Source: Chloroflexota bacterium (lineage in GTDB: Bacteria; Chloroflexota; Dehalococcoidia; Lucifugimonadales; UBA3495). From it: DNA of 32,018 nucleotides. The notes beneath the pieces are model-generated. The model was not told where the DNA came from. It saw only the letters and a list, made by a program, of their open reading frames with translations, and ran no database searches. Below are positions 7,478 through 14,764 of the stretch, piece after piece. Positions within the stretch are counted from its first letter, which is position 1; each line of letters starts with the position of its first letter. The stretch covers positions 1-32,018 of the forward strand of contig JAPPMU010000039.1 of NCBI GenBank assembly GCA_028873965.1, in the 5' to 3' direction. A program made the translations under genes and the position numbers.

Positions 7478-7507
7478 TTGACAATTGAGAACGTTAGTTC
7501 CTATAAT
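7478..7507 (+). promoter_or_regulatory. Consensus sigma70 promoter with no recognisable gene downstream
   Basis: TTGACA (7478-7483), 18 bp and TATAAT (7502-7507): both hexamers are perfect. It reads on the plus strand into 7513-7988, where I find no credible protein. Downstream are a C/A-rich unstructured stretch near 7785-7835, a GGAGGTG sequence at 7840 with no start codon at usable spacing, and then the 3' end of the oppositely oriented aconitase gene. It may drive a non-coding or antisense RNA. The rest of 7508-7988 holds nothing else I can support. Confidence 0.7.
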
Positions 7508-7988
7508 GGCCTCGTCACGTGAAATCCAGTCCGGTTCCCGCCAGAGGTAAGTTAAGGGTCGTTTACGGCCACCCGTCAGCATCAAAATCGCAACCCGGTT
7601 CCGCCGGCGACCATCGTCCGCCCAATGCTTCAGCGGCGTGGTCGTCGCCAGACCCAGCGACAGTCCACTCGCTGCGCTCCCGTCGGCCCGCCGGCGGCGC
7701 GATCCCAGTGGGCAAAAACCTTGCGTAAATCCCCCGGCCGTGGGGCTGACACCGACCCCAAACCCTCTGGCAGACCGGAACCGAAGCAATCAATTAACCA
7801 ACCAACCCAGCCACGCTCAGCCAACCACTCAACCGGAGGTGAATCGAAAAGCCGTCTCCCGGCGCCCGGCATCATCGGCCGCCTGATTTTCCGGAAAGCC
7901 CCAGGCCCTCCCGTGTCCTCGAATTGCCGTGGTTCAAAGCGAGGCGGTTCTTGGTAAGCTTGTCGAACCGCGCCGCCGGGATCCCCCG

Positions 7989-8024
7989 CAAAAACGGGGG
8001 CGTCCGCTCTCGCCGACGCCCCCC
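7989..8024 (-). terminator. Rho-independent terminator of the aconitase gene
   Basis: On the minus strand a stem GGGGGCGTC/GACGCCCCC (8023-8015 with 8004-7996) is followed by GTTTTTG, 25 nt past the aconitase stop. A second hairpin (CCCCCG-CAAAAA-CGGGGG, 7983-8000) shares one arm and could compete with it on the plus-strand transcript. Confidence 0.82.
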
Positions 8025-8048
8025 GGATGGTTCCCGATGCGAAGCGGG

Positions 8049-10331
8049 TCAGCTGGACGCGCCCTCCAGGTTCTTCATGTGGTTCATGGCGCTGCCGGCC
8101 CGGAACCATGCGATCTGGGTGTCGTTCAGCGTGTGCCGCAGGTTCAGCGTTTCCTCGGAGCCGTCGGCGTGCTTGAGGATCGCCTGCACCGGACGATCGG
8201 GGGCCAGGTCGTTGAGACCGACCAAGCTCATGCGGTCGTCTTCCAGCACACGGTCCCAGTCGGCCGGGTCCTCGAAGGTGAGGGGGAGGAGCCCCTGCTT
8301 CTTCAGGTTCGACTCGTGGATGCGGGCGAAGCTGCGGGTGATAATGGCCGCGGCGCCCAGCATCCGGGGCGACAGGGCGGCGTGCTCGCGGCTGGAGCCC
8401 TCGCCGTAGTTCTCATCGCCGATGGCGACCCAGCGGATGCCCTGCGCGCTGTACGCCCGGGCGATCTCCGGTATGGGCATGATCTCCTCGCCGGAGAGCT
8501 GGTTCTTGCCGGTGCCGGTGTCGTCAGTGTAGGCGTTGTTGGCGCCGAGGAACATGTTGTCGCTGAGGTTGTTGAGATGCCCGCGGAAACGCAGCCAGGG
8601 GCCGGCCGGAGAGATGGAGTCGGTGGTCGTCTTGCCCTCGGTCTTCACCAGGATGGGTATGTCTTCAAAGTCGTTGCCGTCCCAGGGCTCCCACGGATTC
8701 AGCACCTGCAAGCGGTTGCTGTTGGGATCGACGCGAACCTCAACGTCGCTGCCGTCTTCCGGCGGCTCGACGTACATATCGGTACCGGGGTCGAAGCCGG
8801 TGGGCGGGACCTCGGGAGCCTCGGTCGGCGGCTGGAGCATGAACTCGTTGCCGTCGGCGTCCACCAGCGGATCGGTGAGCGGGTTGAACGACAGGCTGCC
8901 GCCCAGGCCCATCGCAATGGCGATTTCGGGGCTGGCGATGAAGTTCATGGTGCCCGCGTTGCCGTCGTTGCGGCTGGGGAAGTTGCGGTTGTAGGAGGTA
9001 ACGATGCTGTTGTCGGTGCCGCGAGCCTCGGGCCGGTTCCATTGGCCGATGCAGGGACCGCAGGCGTTGGCCAGCACGGTGGCGCCGATGGCTTCCAGCG
9101 CGGCCTGCTGCCCATCGCGCTCGATGGTGGCGCGGACCTGCTCGGAACCGGGGGTCACCAGCAGGCCGGACGCGGCGGAGACGCCCCGCTCGGCGGCCTG
9201 TCGGGCCACGTCGGCGCAGCGTTCCATGTCCTCGTAGGAGGAGTTGGTGCAGCTGCCCACCAGGGACACGGAAACCCGCTCCGGGAAGCCCTCGCGCTGA
9301 ACCTCGGCGGCCAGCTCGGAAATCGGCCGCGCGCGGTCGGGCGAGTGGGGGCCCGTGATATGGGGTTCCAGGGTGGACAGGTCGATCTCCACGATCTGGT
9401 CGTAGAACTGCTCGGGCTGCTCCTCGACCTCGGGGTCGGACTGGAGCAGGTGCTTGTACTCTTCGGCGATCGCCACCAGATCGCCACGGCCGGTGGCGCG
9501 CAGGTAGGTGGCCATGCGCTCGTCGTAGGGGAACACGTCGCCGGTGGCGCCCAGCTCGGCGCCCATGTTGCAGATCGTGCCCTTGCCGGTGGCGGAGATC
9601 GAGGCCGCGCCGGGTCCGAAGTATTCGATGATGGCGTTGGTGCCGCCGGACACGGTGAGCTCGTAGGCCAGCTTGATGATGACGTCCTTGGGGGCCGTCC
9701 AGCCGCTCATGGAGCCGGTGAGCTTGACGCCGATGATGCGGGGATAACGCACTTCCCAGGGCAGGCCGGCCATCACGTCGGCGGCGTCCGCGCCGCCCAC
9801 GCCGATAGCCAGGGAACCCAAACCCCCGCCGTTGACGGTGTGGGAGTCGGTTCCGATGATCAGGGCGCCGGGGAAGGCGTACTTTTCCAGCACCACCTGG
9901 TGGATGATGCCGGAACCGGGCTTCCAGAATCCCATGCCGAAGCGGCGGCTGGAGGATTCGAGGAACTGGTAAACCTCGTTGCTCTCGTTGAGAGCGTCCT
10001 GGAGGTCGGAGGAGGCGCCGACGCGAGCCTGGATGAGGTGGTCGCAGTGGACGGTGGTCGGAACGGCGACGCGGTCACGGCCGGACTGCATGAACTGCAG
10101 GATGGCCATCTGGCCGGTCACGTCCTGGTGGGCCACACGGTCGGGGCGGAGGTTGATATAGCTGTCGCCAGGGCGCAGGTCGGCATCGGCGACGTCGTCC
10201 AGGTGAGAAAGCAGCAGTTTTTCGGCCATGGTCAGCGGCCGGTTGAGCCGGCCGCGAACCTGGGCCAGCTTCTCGTCCATCTTGCGGTAGGTTTCCCGCA
10301 CGAATTCCGGAGTGGAATCGATATTGCTCAT
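8049..10331 (-). CDS. acn: Aconitate hydratase, mitochondrial/AcnA-like class
   Basis: A 760-residue [4Fe-4S] enzyme that isomerises citrate to isocitrate through cis-aconitate in the TCA cycle. The cluster ligands are Cys361 (VGSCTNSSYED) and Cys424/Cys427 (NACGPCIGQW), almost the numbering of mitochondrial aconitase. The substrate motif TDSHTVNGGGLGSLAIGVGG (161-180) and the swivel-domain GDENYGEGSSREHAAL, with the catalytic serine, are intact. The length equals the mitochondrial type and is shorter than the roughly 900-residue bacterial AcnA/IRP type. The ATG is preceded by GAGGAGGAG. The gene follows the ferredoxin-fusion gene by 116 nt on the same strand and ends at a clear terminator. 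Confidence 0.96.
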   Translation of the reverse strand: MSNIDSTPEFVRETYRKMDEKLAQVRGRLNRPLTMAEKLLLSHLDDVADADLRPGDSYINLRPDRVAHQDVTGQMAILQFMQSGRDRVAVPTTVHCDHLIQARVGASSDLQDALNESNEVYQFLESSSRRFGMGFWKPGSGIIHQVVLEKYAFPGALIIGTDSHTVNGGGLGSLAIGVGGADAADVMAGLPWEVRYPRIIGVKLTGSMSGWTAPKDVIIKLAYELTVSGGTNAIIEYFGPGAASISATGKGTICNMGAELGATGDVFPYDERMATYLRATGRGDLVAIAEEYKHLLQSDPEVEEQPEQFYDQIVEIDLSTLEPHITGPHSPDRARPISELAAEVQREGFPERVSVSLVGSCTNSSYEDMERCADVARQAAERGVSAASGLLVTPGSEQVRATIERDGQQAALEAIGATVLANACGPCIGQWNRPEARGTDNSIVTSYNRNFPSRNDGNAGTMNFIASPEIAIAMGLGGSLSFNPLTDPLVDADGNEFMLQPPTEAPEVPPTGFDPGTDMYVEPPEDGSDVEVRVDPNSNRLQVLNPWEPWDGNDFEDIPILVKTEGKTTTDSISPAGPWLRFRGHLNNLSDNMFLGANNAYTDDTGTGKNQLSGEEIMPIPEIARAYSAQGIRWVAIGDENYGEGSSREHAALSPRMLGAAAIITRSFARIHESNLKKQGLLPLTFEDPADWDRVLEDDRMSLVGLNDLAPDRPVQAILKHADGSEETLNLRHTLNDTQIAWFRAGSAMNHMKNLEGASS

Positions 10332-10447
10332 TGTGTTCGCTCCTCCTCGAGTTTAGCTCCGCTGGATCGGCACGCCAGCGCGTCGTCAATCACGAAAGTT
10401 ACCCGTGTTGCAGAACGCCGCGGCGGGCGACCCCGCCCGGGCAGATG

Positions 10448-11275
10448 TTACAGGGTTACTTTTTCGCCATACCGTTCAATGAGGTCCATGAAGAGCCGAT
10501 GCCGCCGGGGATTATCGGCCGGGTTTTCCGAGCGACGCAGGTAGATCCGGTACACGGTCGCCAGGTCGTCGTCTCGCAGCCAGATGGCGTAGCTCGGCAT
10601 CCCATTGCGCAACTGCCGGTGCATGAACTCGACCTGGCGGATGCGGCTCAGTTGCAGAGCCGCCTGGCCGTCGCCGTCGGTTGCCAGCAGGGCGATGTCT
10701 CCGGTTGGGCTGGCTCTGCCGCTGCCATCCACGAATTGCAGGTTATCCAGCGTGGCCGGGATGGAGATTGTGGCGACCGCGTTGTGCACCATGATCACGG
10801 CCTCGGCAAGCCCGACGGTGGTGTCGCTAATCCCTTGGCTGCAATCCGACAGGATGCGCCGCAGCAGGTCGACGTTGACCGGAGGGTTGGACCCGCTGAG
10901 GCCGGCAATGGGAGCGGCGGTTTCGGGCAGGTGGTCGGTGAGCGCCTGTACGAGATCATCCGGAATGGCGGCGAATGGCACCCGGCCGCGCCGGGTGACG
11001 GTTGCTTCGCCCTTAATTGATCCGTATAGCGCTTTTTCGCCGGACCAACGGCGGACAACGTCGAATCGCGGACCGTAGGTGCAGCCCAGGATGCAACCGG
11101 CCGTGGTGACCTGCACTCGGTCATCACCCGAATGCGTTACGGCGGCACGAAAATCGCCCAGGATGTCCTCGGCATTGCGACCGCGATGGTACCAGCGCCC
11201 GCACCCGTACTCGTCGGTGCAGACGACAACGTTGACTTCAGGGCGGGCGGACCGCTGCGGGTCGGATGCGGACAT
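10448..11275 (-). CDS. Thioredoxin-like [2Fe-2S] ferredoxin fused to an unknown C-terminal domain
   Basis: A 275-residue cytosolic protein. Residues 13-70 form a thioredoxin-like [2Fe-2S] ferredoxin signature: VVVCTDEYGCGRW (C19, C25) and AGCILGCTYGP (C61, C65), the CX5C...CX3C arrangement of the Clostridium pasteurianum/NuoE-like fold. Residues from about 150 onward (LDNLQFVDGSGR to the C-terminus) form a separate alpha/beta domain that I cannot name. It weakly recalls the half-domain of heme-utilisation proteins (HemS/ChuX), which is speculation. The ATG at 11275 is chosen over a TTG 15 nt upstream; no strong SD is present. The 7Fe ferredoxin lies upstream and aconitase downstream. A redox or Fe-S supply role is plausible from the cysteines and the neighbours. 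Confidence 0.75.
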   Translation of the reverse strand: MSASDPQRSARPEVNVVVCTDEYGCGRWYHRGRNAEDILGDFRAAVTHSGDDRVQVTTAGCILGCTYGPRFDVVRRWSGEKALYGSIKGEATVTRRGRVPFAAIPDDLVQALTDHLPETAAPIAGLSGSNPPVNVDLLRRILSDCSQGISDTTVGLAEAVIMVHNAVATISIPATLDNLQFVDGSGRASPTGDIALLATDGDGQAALQLSRIRQVEFMHRQLRNGMPSYAIWLRDDDLATVYRIYLRRSENPADNPRRHRLFMDLIERYGEKVTL

Positions 11276-11298
11276 CTGGGAACGTGTCAACCGTTAAA

Positions 11299-11330
11299 CG
11301 TGCGCCCGGCAGCAAAGCGCCGGGCGCACG
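11299..11330 (-). terminator. Terminator-like hairpin after the 7Fe ferredoxin gene
   Basis: A perfect 12-bp stem (cgtgcgcccggc at 11299-11310 with its complement at 11319-11330) and an 8-nt loop, followed on the minus strand by only TTTAACGG. The short T-run makes it a weak terminator or a processing/stability hairpin between the two redox genes. Confidence 0.55.
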
Positions 11331-11362
11331 ACGGGGTCGGTGTACGCCGGGCGGCGCTGCGA

Positions 11363-11605
11363 CTACTTGCTGAAGTAGTCGTAATTGATCTTGATGTATT
11401 CCTCGTACATGGACGGCACGGCTTCCTCGGCGAAGATGGCCGTAACCGGGCACACCGGCTCGCAGGCGGCGCAGTCGATGCACTCGTCGGGACTGATGAA
11501 ATACATGTCATCGTCATCGGTGGTATAGATGCAGTCCACCGGGCAAACGTCGACACACGCGGCGTCTTTGACGCCCACGCATGGCTCGGTAATGATGTAG
11601 GTCAT
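11363..11605 (-). CDS. 7Fe ferredoxin ([3Fe-4S][4Fe-4S])
   Basis: An 80-residue acidic electron carrier. The cysteine pattern C9-x7-C17-x3-C21P-x2-C25 and C42-x2-C45-x2-C48-x3-C52P is that of the FdxA/Azotobacter FdI class, in which the first set holds a [3Fe-4S] and a [4Fe-4S] cluster is shared between the motifs. The ATG at 11605 has a GAGGGAA ribosome-binding site; an upstream extension does not match the family. It has its own strong promoter (11711-11684). A natural partner could be the P450 or the Rieske system in this window, but nothing in the sequence proves it. Confidence 0.93.
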   Translation of the reverse strand: MTYIITEPCVGVKDAACVDVCPVDCIYTTDDDDMYFISPDECIDCAACEPVCPVTAIFAEEAVPSMYEEYIKINYDYFSK

Positions 11606-11683
11606 AGCGGCATTCCCTCGGGTGATGTGGTGTGGGTTGACCGTGGCAAACCGAACTTCGGGCCACAACTCACGGGCGCGGAA

Positions 11684-11711
11684 ATTATAGCACGGCGGGT
11701 AGGCAATGCAA
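11684..11711 (-). promoter_or_regulatory. Promoter of the 7Fe ferredoxin gene, extended -10
   Basis: On the minus strand TTGCAT (11711-11706), 16 bp and TATAAT (11689-11684), with TGC directly before the -10 (extended -10). The leader is about 70 nt. Confidence 0.75.
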
Positions 11712-11722
11712 ACGAGCCGGGT

Positions 11723-11746
11723 GGCCCGGCAATGCCGGACCGGGCC
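11723..11746 (-). terminator. Possible terminator hairpin after the Lrp/AsnC gene
   Basis: The 7-bp stem ggcccgg/ccgggcc has a 10-nt loop, 17 nt past the regulator stop. It is followed on the minus strand by ACCCGGCTCGTTTGC, with no proper T-tract. It separates the regulator from the ferredoxin promoter. Confidence 0.35.
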
Positions 11747-11762
11747 CTCGGAAGGGGTCGGC

Positions 11763-12197
11763 TTACACCCGGGTGAAACGCTTTTTGGTCGACAGGGTTA
11801 CGAAGGTCTGGGTCTTTTGCACTCCGTCGATGACGCCGATGCGGGTGCGCAGGAAATCACCGAGACTTTCGGCCGATTCCAGCGCGGTCCACACGAATAC
11901 GTCATAGGGGCCGGTGGCGACGACGACATAGTGAGCTTCGTCGAGGTTGGCGATGCACTCTGCGACGGCATCGGACTTGCCCGGGCCGGTTTCCAGACCA
12001 ATGAGGGCGGTCGTGCCGTAGCCCATTTTTTCGAGGTTGGGGACTGCCACGACATGGACGATGTCTTCTTTGATGAGACGCCGCAGCCGGCGCCGCACGG
12101 TGCCTTCGCTGACTCCCACGGCGCGCGCAATCTTGGCGTTGGACGCACGCCCGTCCGATTGCAGGATTCCGATGATTTTCAGGTCAAGTTCGTCCAT
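11763..12197 (-). CDS. Lrp/AsnC family transcriptional regulator
   Basis: A 144-residue DNA-binding protein. Residues 1-50 are the AsnC-type helix-turn-helix (MDELDLKIIGILQSDGRASN, then IARAVGVSEGTVRRRLRRL). Residues 62-140 are the RAM ligand-binding domain with the GPYDVFVWTALES core. Family members sense amino acids or related metabolites as octamers or dimers and usually control their own gene and neighbouring transport or metabolic genes. The ATG at 12197 has a GGAG about 11 nt upstream. A perfect palindrome overlaps its -10. The EamA exporter gene upstream on the same strand is a plausible target, by inference. Confidence 0.92.
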   Translation of the reverse strand: MDELDLKIIGILQSDGRASNAKIARAVGVSEGTVRRRLRRLIKEDIVHVVAVPNLEKMGYGTTALIGLETGPGKSDAVAECIANLDEAHYVVVATGPYDVFVWTALESAESLGDFLRTRIGVIDGVQKTQTFVTLSTKKRFTRV

Positions 12198-12264
12198 TAG
12201 TTGGCAGACTCCAGGCTAGGTATGCATTCATATCGCTACGCTCAGCGTCGCGATATTGCGGACA

Positions 12265-12278
12265 AGATAATATTATCT
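12265..12278. promoter_or_regulatory. AT-rich palindrome over the regulator's -10, probable autoregulatory operator
   Basis: AGATAATATTATCT is a perfect 14-bp palindrome that completely covers the -10 hexamer of the Lrp/AsnC gene. Lrp-family proteins bind short AT-rich palindromes and commonly repress themselves; assigning this site to this regulator is inference. Confidence 0.6.
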
Positions 12279-12295
12279 GTTACTGCGATTGTCAA
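12267..12295 (-). promoter_or_regulatory. Sigma70 promoter of the Lrp/AsnC gene
   Basis: On the minus strand TTGACA (12295-12290), 17 bp and TATTAT (12272-12267). The predicted start is near 12260 and the leader about 62 nt. Confidence 0.8.
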
Positions 12296-12419
12296 CCGTC
12301 AATGGGACAATGATAAACAATATCGTTTTATTTGCGACGGATTCACTGCGGTTTGGCCGCTTTCAGCGCATCATTAACGTAACGTCGGGCAGCATCGCCG
12401 TGTGTTCCCGATTCCGGAA

Positions 12420-13376
12420 TCAACCCACGCTGAGCGTGCCCACGCCACTTACGATCATGACTATTGACGCGGCTTTTACCGACAGCGCGCGGGGGGTTAG
12501 CGTCTCGTCCAGGAACTGCCAGCGCATGCGTGACAGGAGCGTGGAGGCGATGAACACGAACAGCGGTCGGGTCGCGAGGACCGCCGCCACCAACGATGCG
12601 GGCCCCAGGCTGTAGGCGTAGACTCCCAGCAGGATAGAGATCGCCGGCATCAGCGACTCGCCGAACAGGAGCATTGCCAATACGCCGGGTTGCTTCACCG
12701 CAGACCACAGGCGGGGACCGCCGCTCAGGCCGGCGCAAAAGAACACCGCGCCCACCGTGGCCTGCTGGATCCCGAACACTGTCAGCACCGGCAGGTGAGC
12801 GTTCAGGGCGGCCTTGGCGACGACGAAACTGGCGGCGGCGCAGAGCGCGCTGACGACCAGCAGGGCCGGGCCGTAGATCGCGGTGCGGTCGCGCAGATCG
12901 AAAACCGCAGTGCTTGGAATGGCCAAACCGGCGCCGATGCGTCCGAAAGGCCGCTCCTGGAACAGGCGCACTGAGATTAGCACCGCGCCGGCGACCACCA
13001 GCGCGATGCCGCACCATTGGGCGGGCGATACGTGCTCACCCAGAAACATCAACGCCAGGATGGCGACAAAAATCGGATTGGTCTGGGAAATGGCGACGGC
13101 TCGCGAAGCCTCCATCAGGCGCAGGCCGCGAAACAGGAGCACCACGGAGCAGCCCATGAACAGTCCGGCTCCCACCGGCGCCAGGGCAACCTGCCAGGTG
13201 GTGCCCTCCGGCACGCCAACGACCGCTGCGACGATGGTGCCGTAGATGAGCCCGGTGGCGCCGCACCACAGGCACAGGGGCGGCACGCCGTTCAGGTGGA
13301 ACGACAGCAGGCGCTTGTCGCAAACGCTGACGAAGCAGAATGCCAGGGCAGAGCCCAGGGCAAGGAGGGGCCACAT
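12420..13376 (-). CDS. EamA/DMT-family inner-membrane transporter
   Basis: A 318-residue membrane protein with about ten hydrophobic helices in two EamA repeats (roughly 1-140 and 165-315), joined by a polar loop around 143-160. The first repeat carries the family-typical MEASRAVAISQTNPIFVAILALMF segment. Relatives in the drug/metabolite transporter superfamily export amino acids, purines or other small metabolites; the substrate cannot be read from the sequence. The ATG lies 4 nt after the stop of the DUF3800 gene, so the two are co-transcribed and probably translationally coupled. An Lrp/AsnC regulator lies just downstream with its own promoter, a common pairing for amino-acid exporters. 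Confidence 0.88.
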   Translation of the reverse strand: MWPLLALGSALAFCFVSVCDKRLLSFHLNGVPPLCLWCGATGLIYGTIVAAVVGVPEGTTWQVALAPVGAGLFMGCSVVLLFRGLRLMEASRAVAISQTNPIFVAILALMFLGEHVSPAQWCGIALVVAGAVLISVRLFQERPFGRIGAGLAIPSTAVFDLRDRTAIYGPALLVVSALCAAASFVVAKAALNAHLPVLTVFGIQQATVGAVFFCAGLSGGPRLWSAVKQPGVLAMLLFGESLMPAISILLGVYAYSLGPASLVAAVLATRPLFVFIASTLLSRMRWQFLDETLTPRALSVKAASIVMIVSGVGTLSVG

Positions 13377-13380
13377 GGAG

Positions 13381-14112
13381 TCAGCGGACTCCCGTGGTCA
13401 GAAACTGGATTCCATAGCGAATCTCGCCATTAGGTGCCGACATGTCGCGCGTCATTCGTTGGACAATGCGGTACCAACGCCTCACAGCGACCAGGTAGTC
13501 ATCACTTGGAGATACCGAAAACAACTGGTTTTCCTGGTAAACTCTTATCGCGTAAGCGCACATATCGGCAATTTGAATGCCGACGGCAGATTTTGAATCT
13601 ACGAACAACGGCGTGTCGGTAATGTGAGTGCTACCCCGGCCCTCATTTGATCGGAAGAGGTAATTGGAAAATGACCTACCAAGCTCGTGAAAGCGATTGC
13701 CAAGACCATCGAATACGACGGTGGCAAGTGCGTTGTTGTCGGTCCCAAGCATTTCGATGCGTTGCACCAAGAAACGGAACCGGTTTTCCAAGTGAACATT
13801 ACCAACGGCAGGCGCAGTAAACGGACCACGCAAAACTGTGGCAAAAACGGTGATTGGTAATCCCCGTAGTGTTGCAAAAAATTTCTCGGCGCGGATCCGC
13901 TTGGTGTTGCTGTTCAGATAAGAGTTCCTGTTCAACAATTTACTGCCCTTGAGCTCCACATTTTCCCCGCCTAATTCGTACTGCTTCAAAGCATGAATTC
14001 GACGGCTGATGGTGCGCGCATCACGTTCTGTAAAGCACTCCGCAACCACAACAGGCCGGTCAGATGCGCTGTTGGGAACGGGAATGCCGCTTTCATCTAT
14101 GAACGCCAACAT
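13381..14112 (-). CDS. DUF3800 domain protein
   Basis: A 243-residue protein of the DUF3800 family, recognised from the N-terminal LAFIDESG motif (D6, E7, S8), an ELKGSK motif near 53 and the C-terminal FVDSKSAVGIQIADMCAYAI segment. These acidic residues are conserved in the family and suggest a nuclease-like or other metal-dependent fold. The biochemical role is not established; members often occur in accessory DNA and defence neighbourhoods. The ATG at 14112 has a perfect AGGAGG 7 nt upstream, so the in-frame start 15 codons earlier is not used. The gene is clearly richer in A and T than its neighbours, which suggests recent transfer, yet it is coupled to the exporter gene downstream. Confidence 0.85.
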   Translation of the reverse strand: MLAFIDESGIPVPNSASDRPVVVAECFTERDARTISRRIHALKQYELGGENVELKGSKLLNRNSYLNSNTKRIRAEKFFATLRGLPITVFATVLRGPFTAPAVGNVHLENRFRFLVQRIEMLGTDNNALATVVFDGLGNRFHELGRSFSNYLFRSNEGRGSTHITDTPLFVDSKSAVGIQIADMCAYAIRVYQENQLFSVSPSDDYLVAVRRWYRIVQRMTRDMSAPNGEIRYGIQFLTTGVR

Positions 14113-14168
14113 GTGATGTCCTCCTGTGAGGCGCAATGCTTCGTTGCTAAAATTCATTGGAAGGTCGG

Positions 14169-14203
14169 TTGACGCCGGTACACCGGGACCGTTATGGTAT
14201 AGA
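14169..14203 (+). promoter_or_regulatory. Promoter of the candidate plus-strand small RNA
   Basis: TTGACG (14169-14174), 18 bp and TATGGT (14193-14198). An alternative extended -10, TGGTATAGA (14195-14203), overlaps. It reads on the plus strand, against all flanking protein genes. Confidence 0.6.
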
Positions 14204-14329
14204 GGCGTCGAATGGAATGCGTAGCTGCGTTACATTCACGCCTTGCTCAGGAGGTTGGCGCGTCTTTTAGTCGCCAGCCCCGCCCGGGACGGCTGCGGCG
14301 TTCGCGCCGAGCGCGTCCCGGTCTTTTTT
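14204..14329 (+). ncRNA. Candidate small RNA, about 125 nt, three hairpins
   Basis: Between a plus-strand promoter and a strong terminator lies a compact structured segment with no reasonable open frame. Hairpin 1 is GGCGT (14204-14208) plus GAATG (14215-14219) against the contiguous CATTCACGCC (14233-14242). Hairpin 2 is GGTTGGCG (14253-14260) against CGCCAGCC (14272-14279). Hairpin 3 is the terminator. The single-stranded link 14243-14252 ends in TCAGGA, so an AGGAGG sequence is exposed at the foot of hairpin 2. I do not recognise a known RNA family (not tRNA, SRP, 6S, tmRNA or RNase P). It lies in the 236-bp gap between two minus-strand genes, so it is not a leader of either. Confidence 0.6.
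14284..14329 (+). terminator. Strong plus-strand rho-independent terminator
   Basis: CCGGGACG (14284-14291) pairs with CGTCCCGG (14314-14321). Inside, CGGCG/CGCCG closes a TTCG tetraloop (14296-14309). TCTTTTTTC follows. The T-run is only on the plus strand, so it does not serve the minus-strand DCC gene. Confidence 0.88.
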
Positions 14330-14348
14330 CCCGCACCGCGAGCCGGGA

Positions 14349-14726
14349 TCAAACGCGACAGTGGCCGTCGCACCGACCCAGCCAGTTGCTGATGCGCATC
14401 CGGTTGCGCGCGAAACCACGATAGAAGAGATCGAAAGCGGGGCGCGCCGGCCACCATTGGGTCCAGCCCAGCACCCAGCCCAATCCGGCGAGGCGGTAGC
14501 CCTCGCGAAGACTCTCCATGCCCACCGTGATGCTGCCGTCGGGCCTGATGCCGTACATGGCGGACTGGACTTGATCGGCATCAAATCCCCACGCCGCAGC
14601 GTCGAAATCCTCGGCGGAGATGTCCACGGGCTCGATGGCCTCCGGGCACCGGCGATAGAGGTTGAGCACCTCACGGCTGCACATGGGACACGACCCGTCG
14701 TATAGCATACGGAAGCGTTCACTCAT
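14349..14726 (-). CDS. DCC-family thiol-disulfide oxidoreductase (DUF393)
   Basis: A 125-residue protein with the N-terminal YDGSCPMCSREV motif (C13, C16), the CxxC thioredoxin-like signature of the DCC family, and a hydrophobic segment near 78-104 (GYRLAGLGWVLGWTQWW). The C-terminus adds two more cysteines (C119, C123). The family is predicted to act in thiol-disulfide exchange; physiological partners are not known. The ATG has GGAGG 7 nt upstream. It follows the isocitrate-lyase-family gene by 38 nt and is probably its operon partner. Confidence 0.85.
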   Translation of the reverse strand: MSERFRMLYDGSCPMCSREVLNLYRRCPEAIEPVDISAEDFDAAAWGFDADQVQSAMYGIRPDGSITVGMESLREGYRLAGLGWVLGWTQWWPARPAFDLFYRGFARNRMRISNWLGRCDGHCRV

Positions 14727-14764
14727 CGCCGGCCTCCAACTGAGGCTTGGGGTTGCCCGGTGGA

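Noticed and set aside
7346..7789. 147-codon minus-strand frame in the gap between polX and acn
   Set aside because: It runs through the MITE-like repeat and across the orphan promoter, with no SD and an Arg/Gly-rich composition.
7625..7957. 110-codon plus-strand frame downstream of the consensus promoter
   Set aside because: No SD at the start and a Ser/Pro/Arg-rich low-complexity product; not strong enough to call a gene, although transcription is possible.
7630..8109. 159-codon minus-strand frame over the acn terminator
   Set aside because: It overlaps the end of aconitase and reads through the terminator hairpin; no recognisable motif.
7929..10544. 871-codon plus-strand frame opposite aconitase
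   Set aside because: Antisense shadow; aconitase on the other strand has all Fe-S and catalytic residues.
11285..11290. TTGACA before the ferredoxin-fusion gene as its -35
   Set aside because: No -10 at a usable distance; a start would fall inside the coding sequence.
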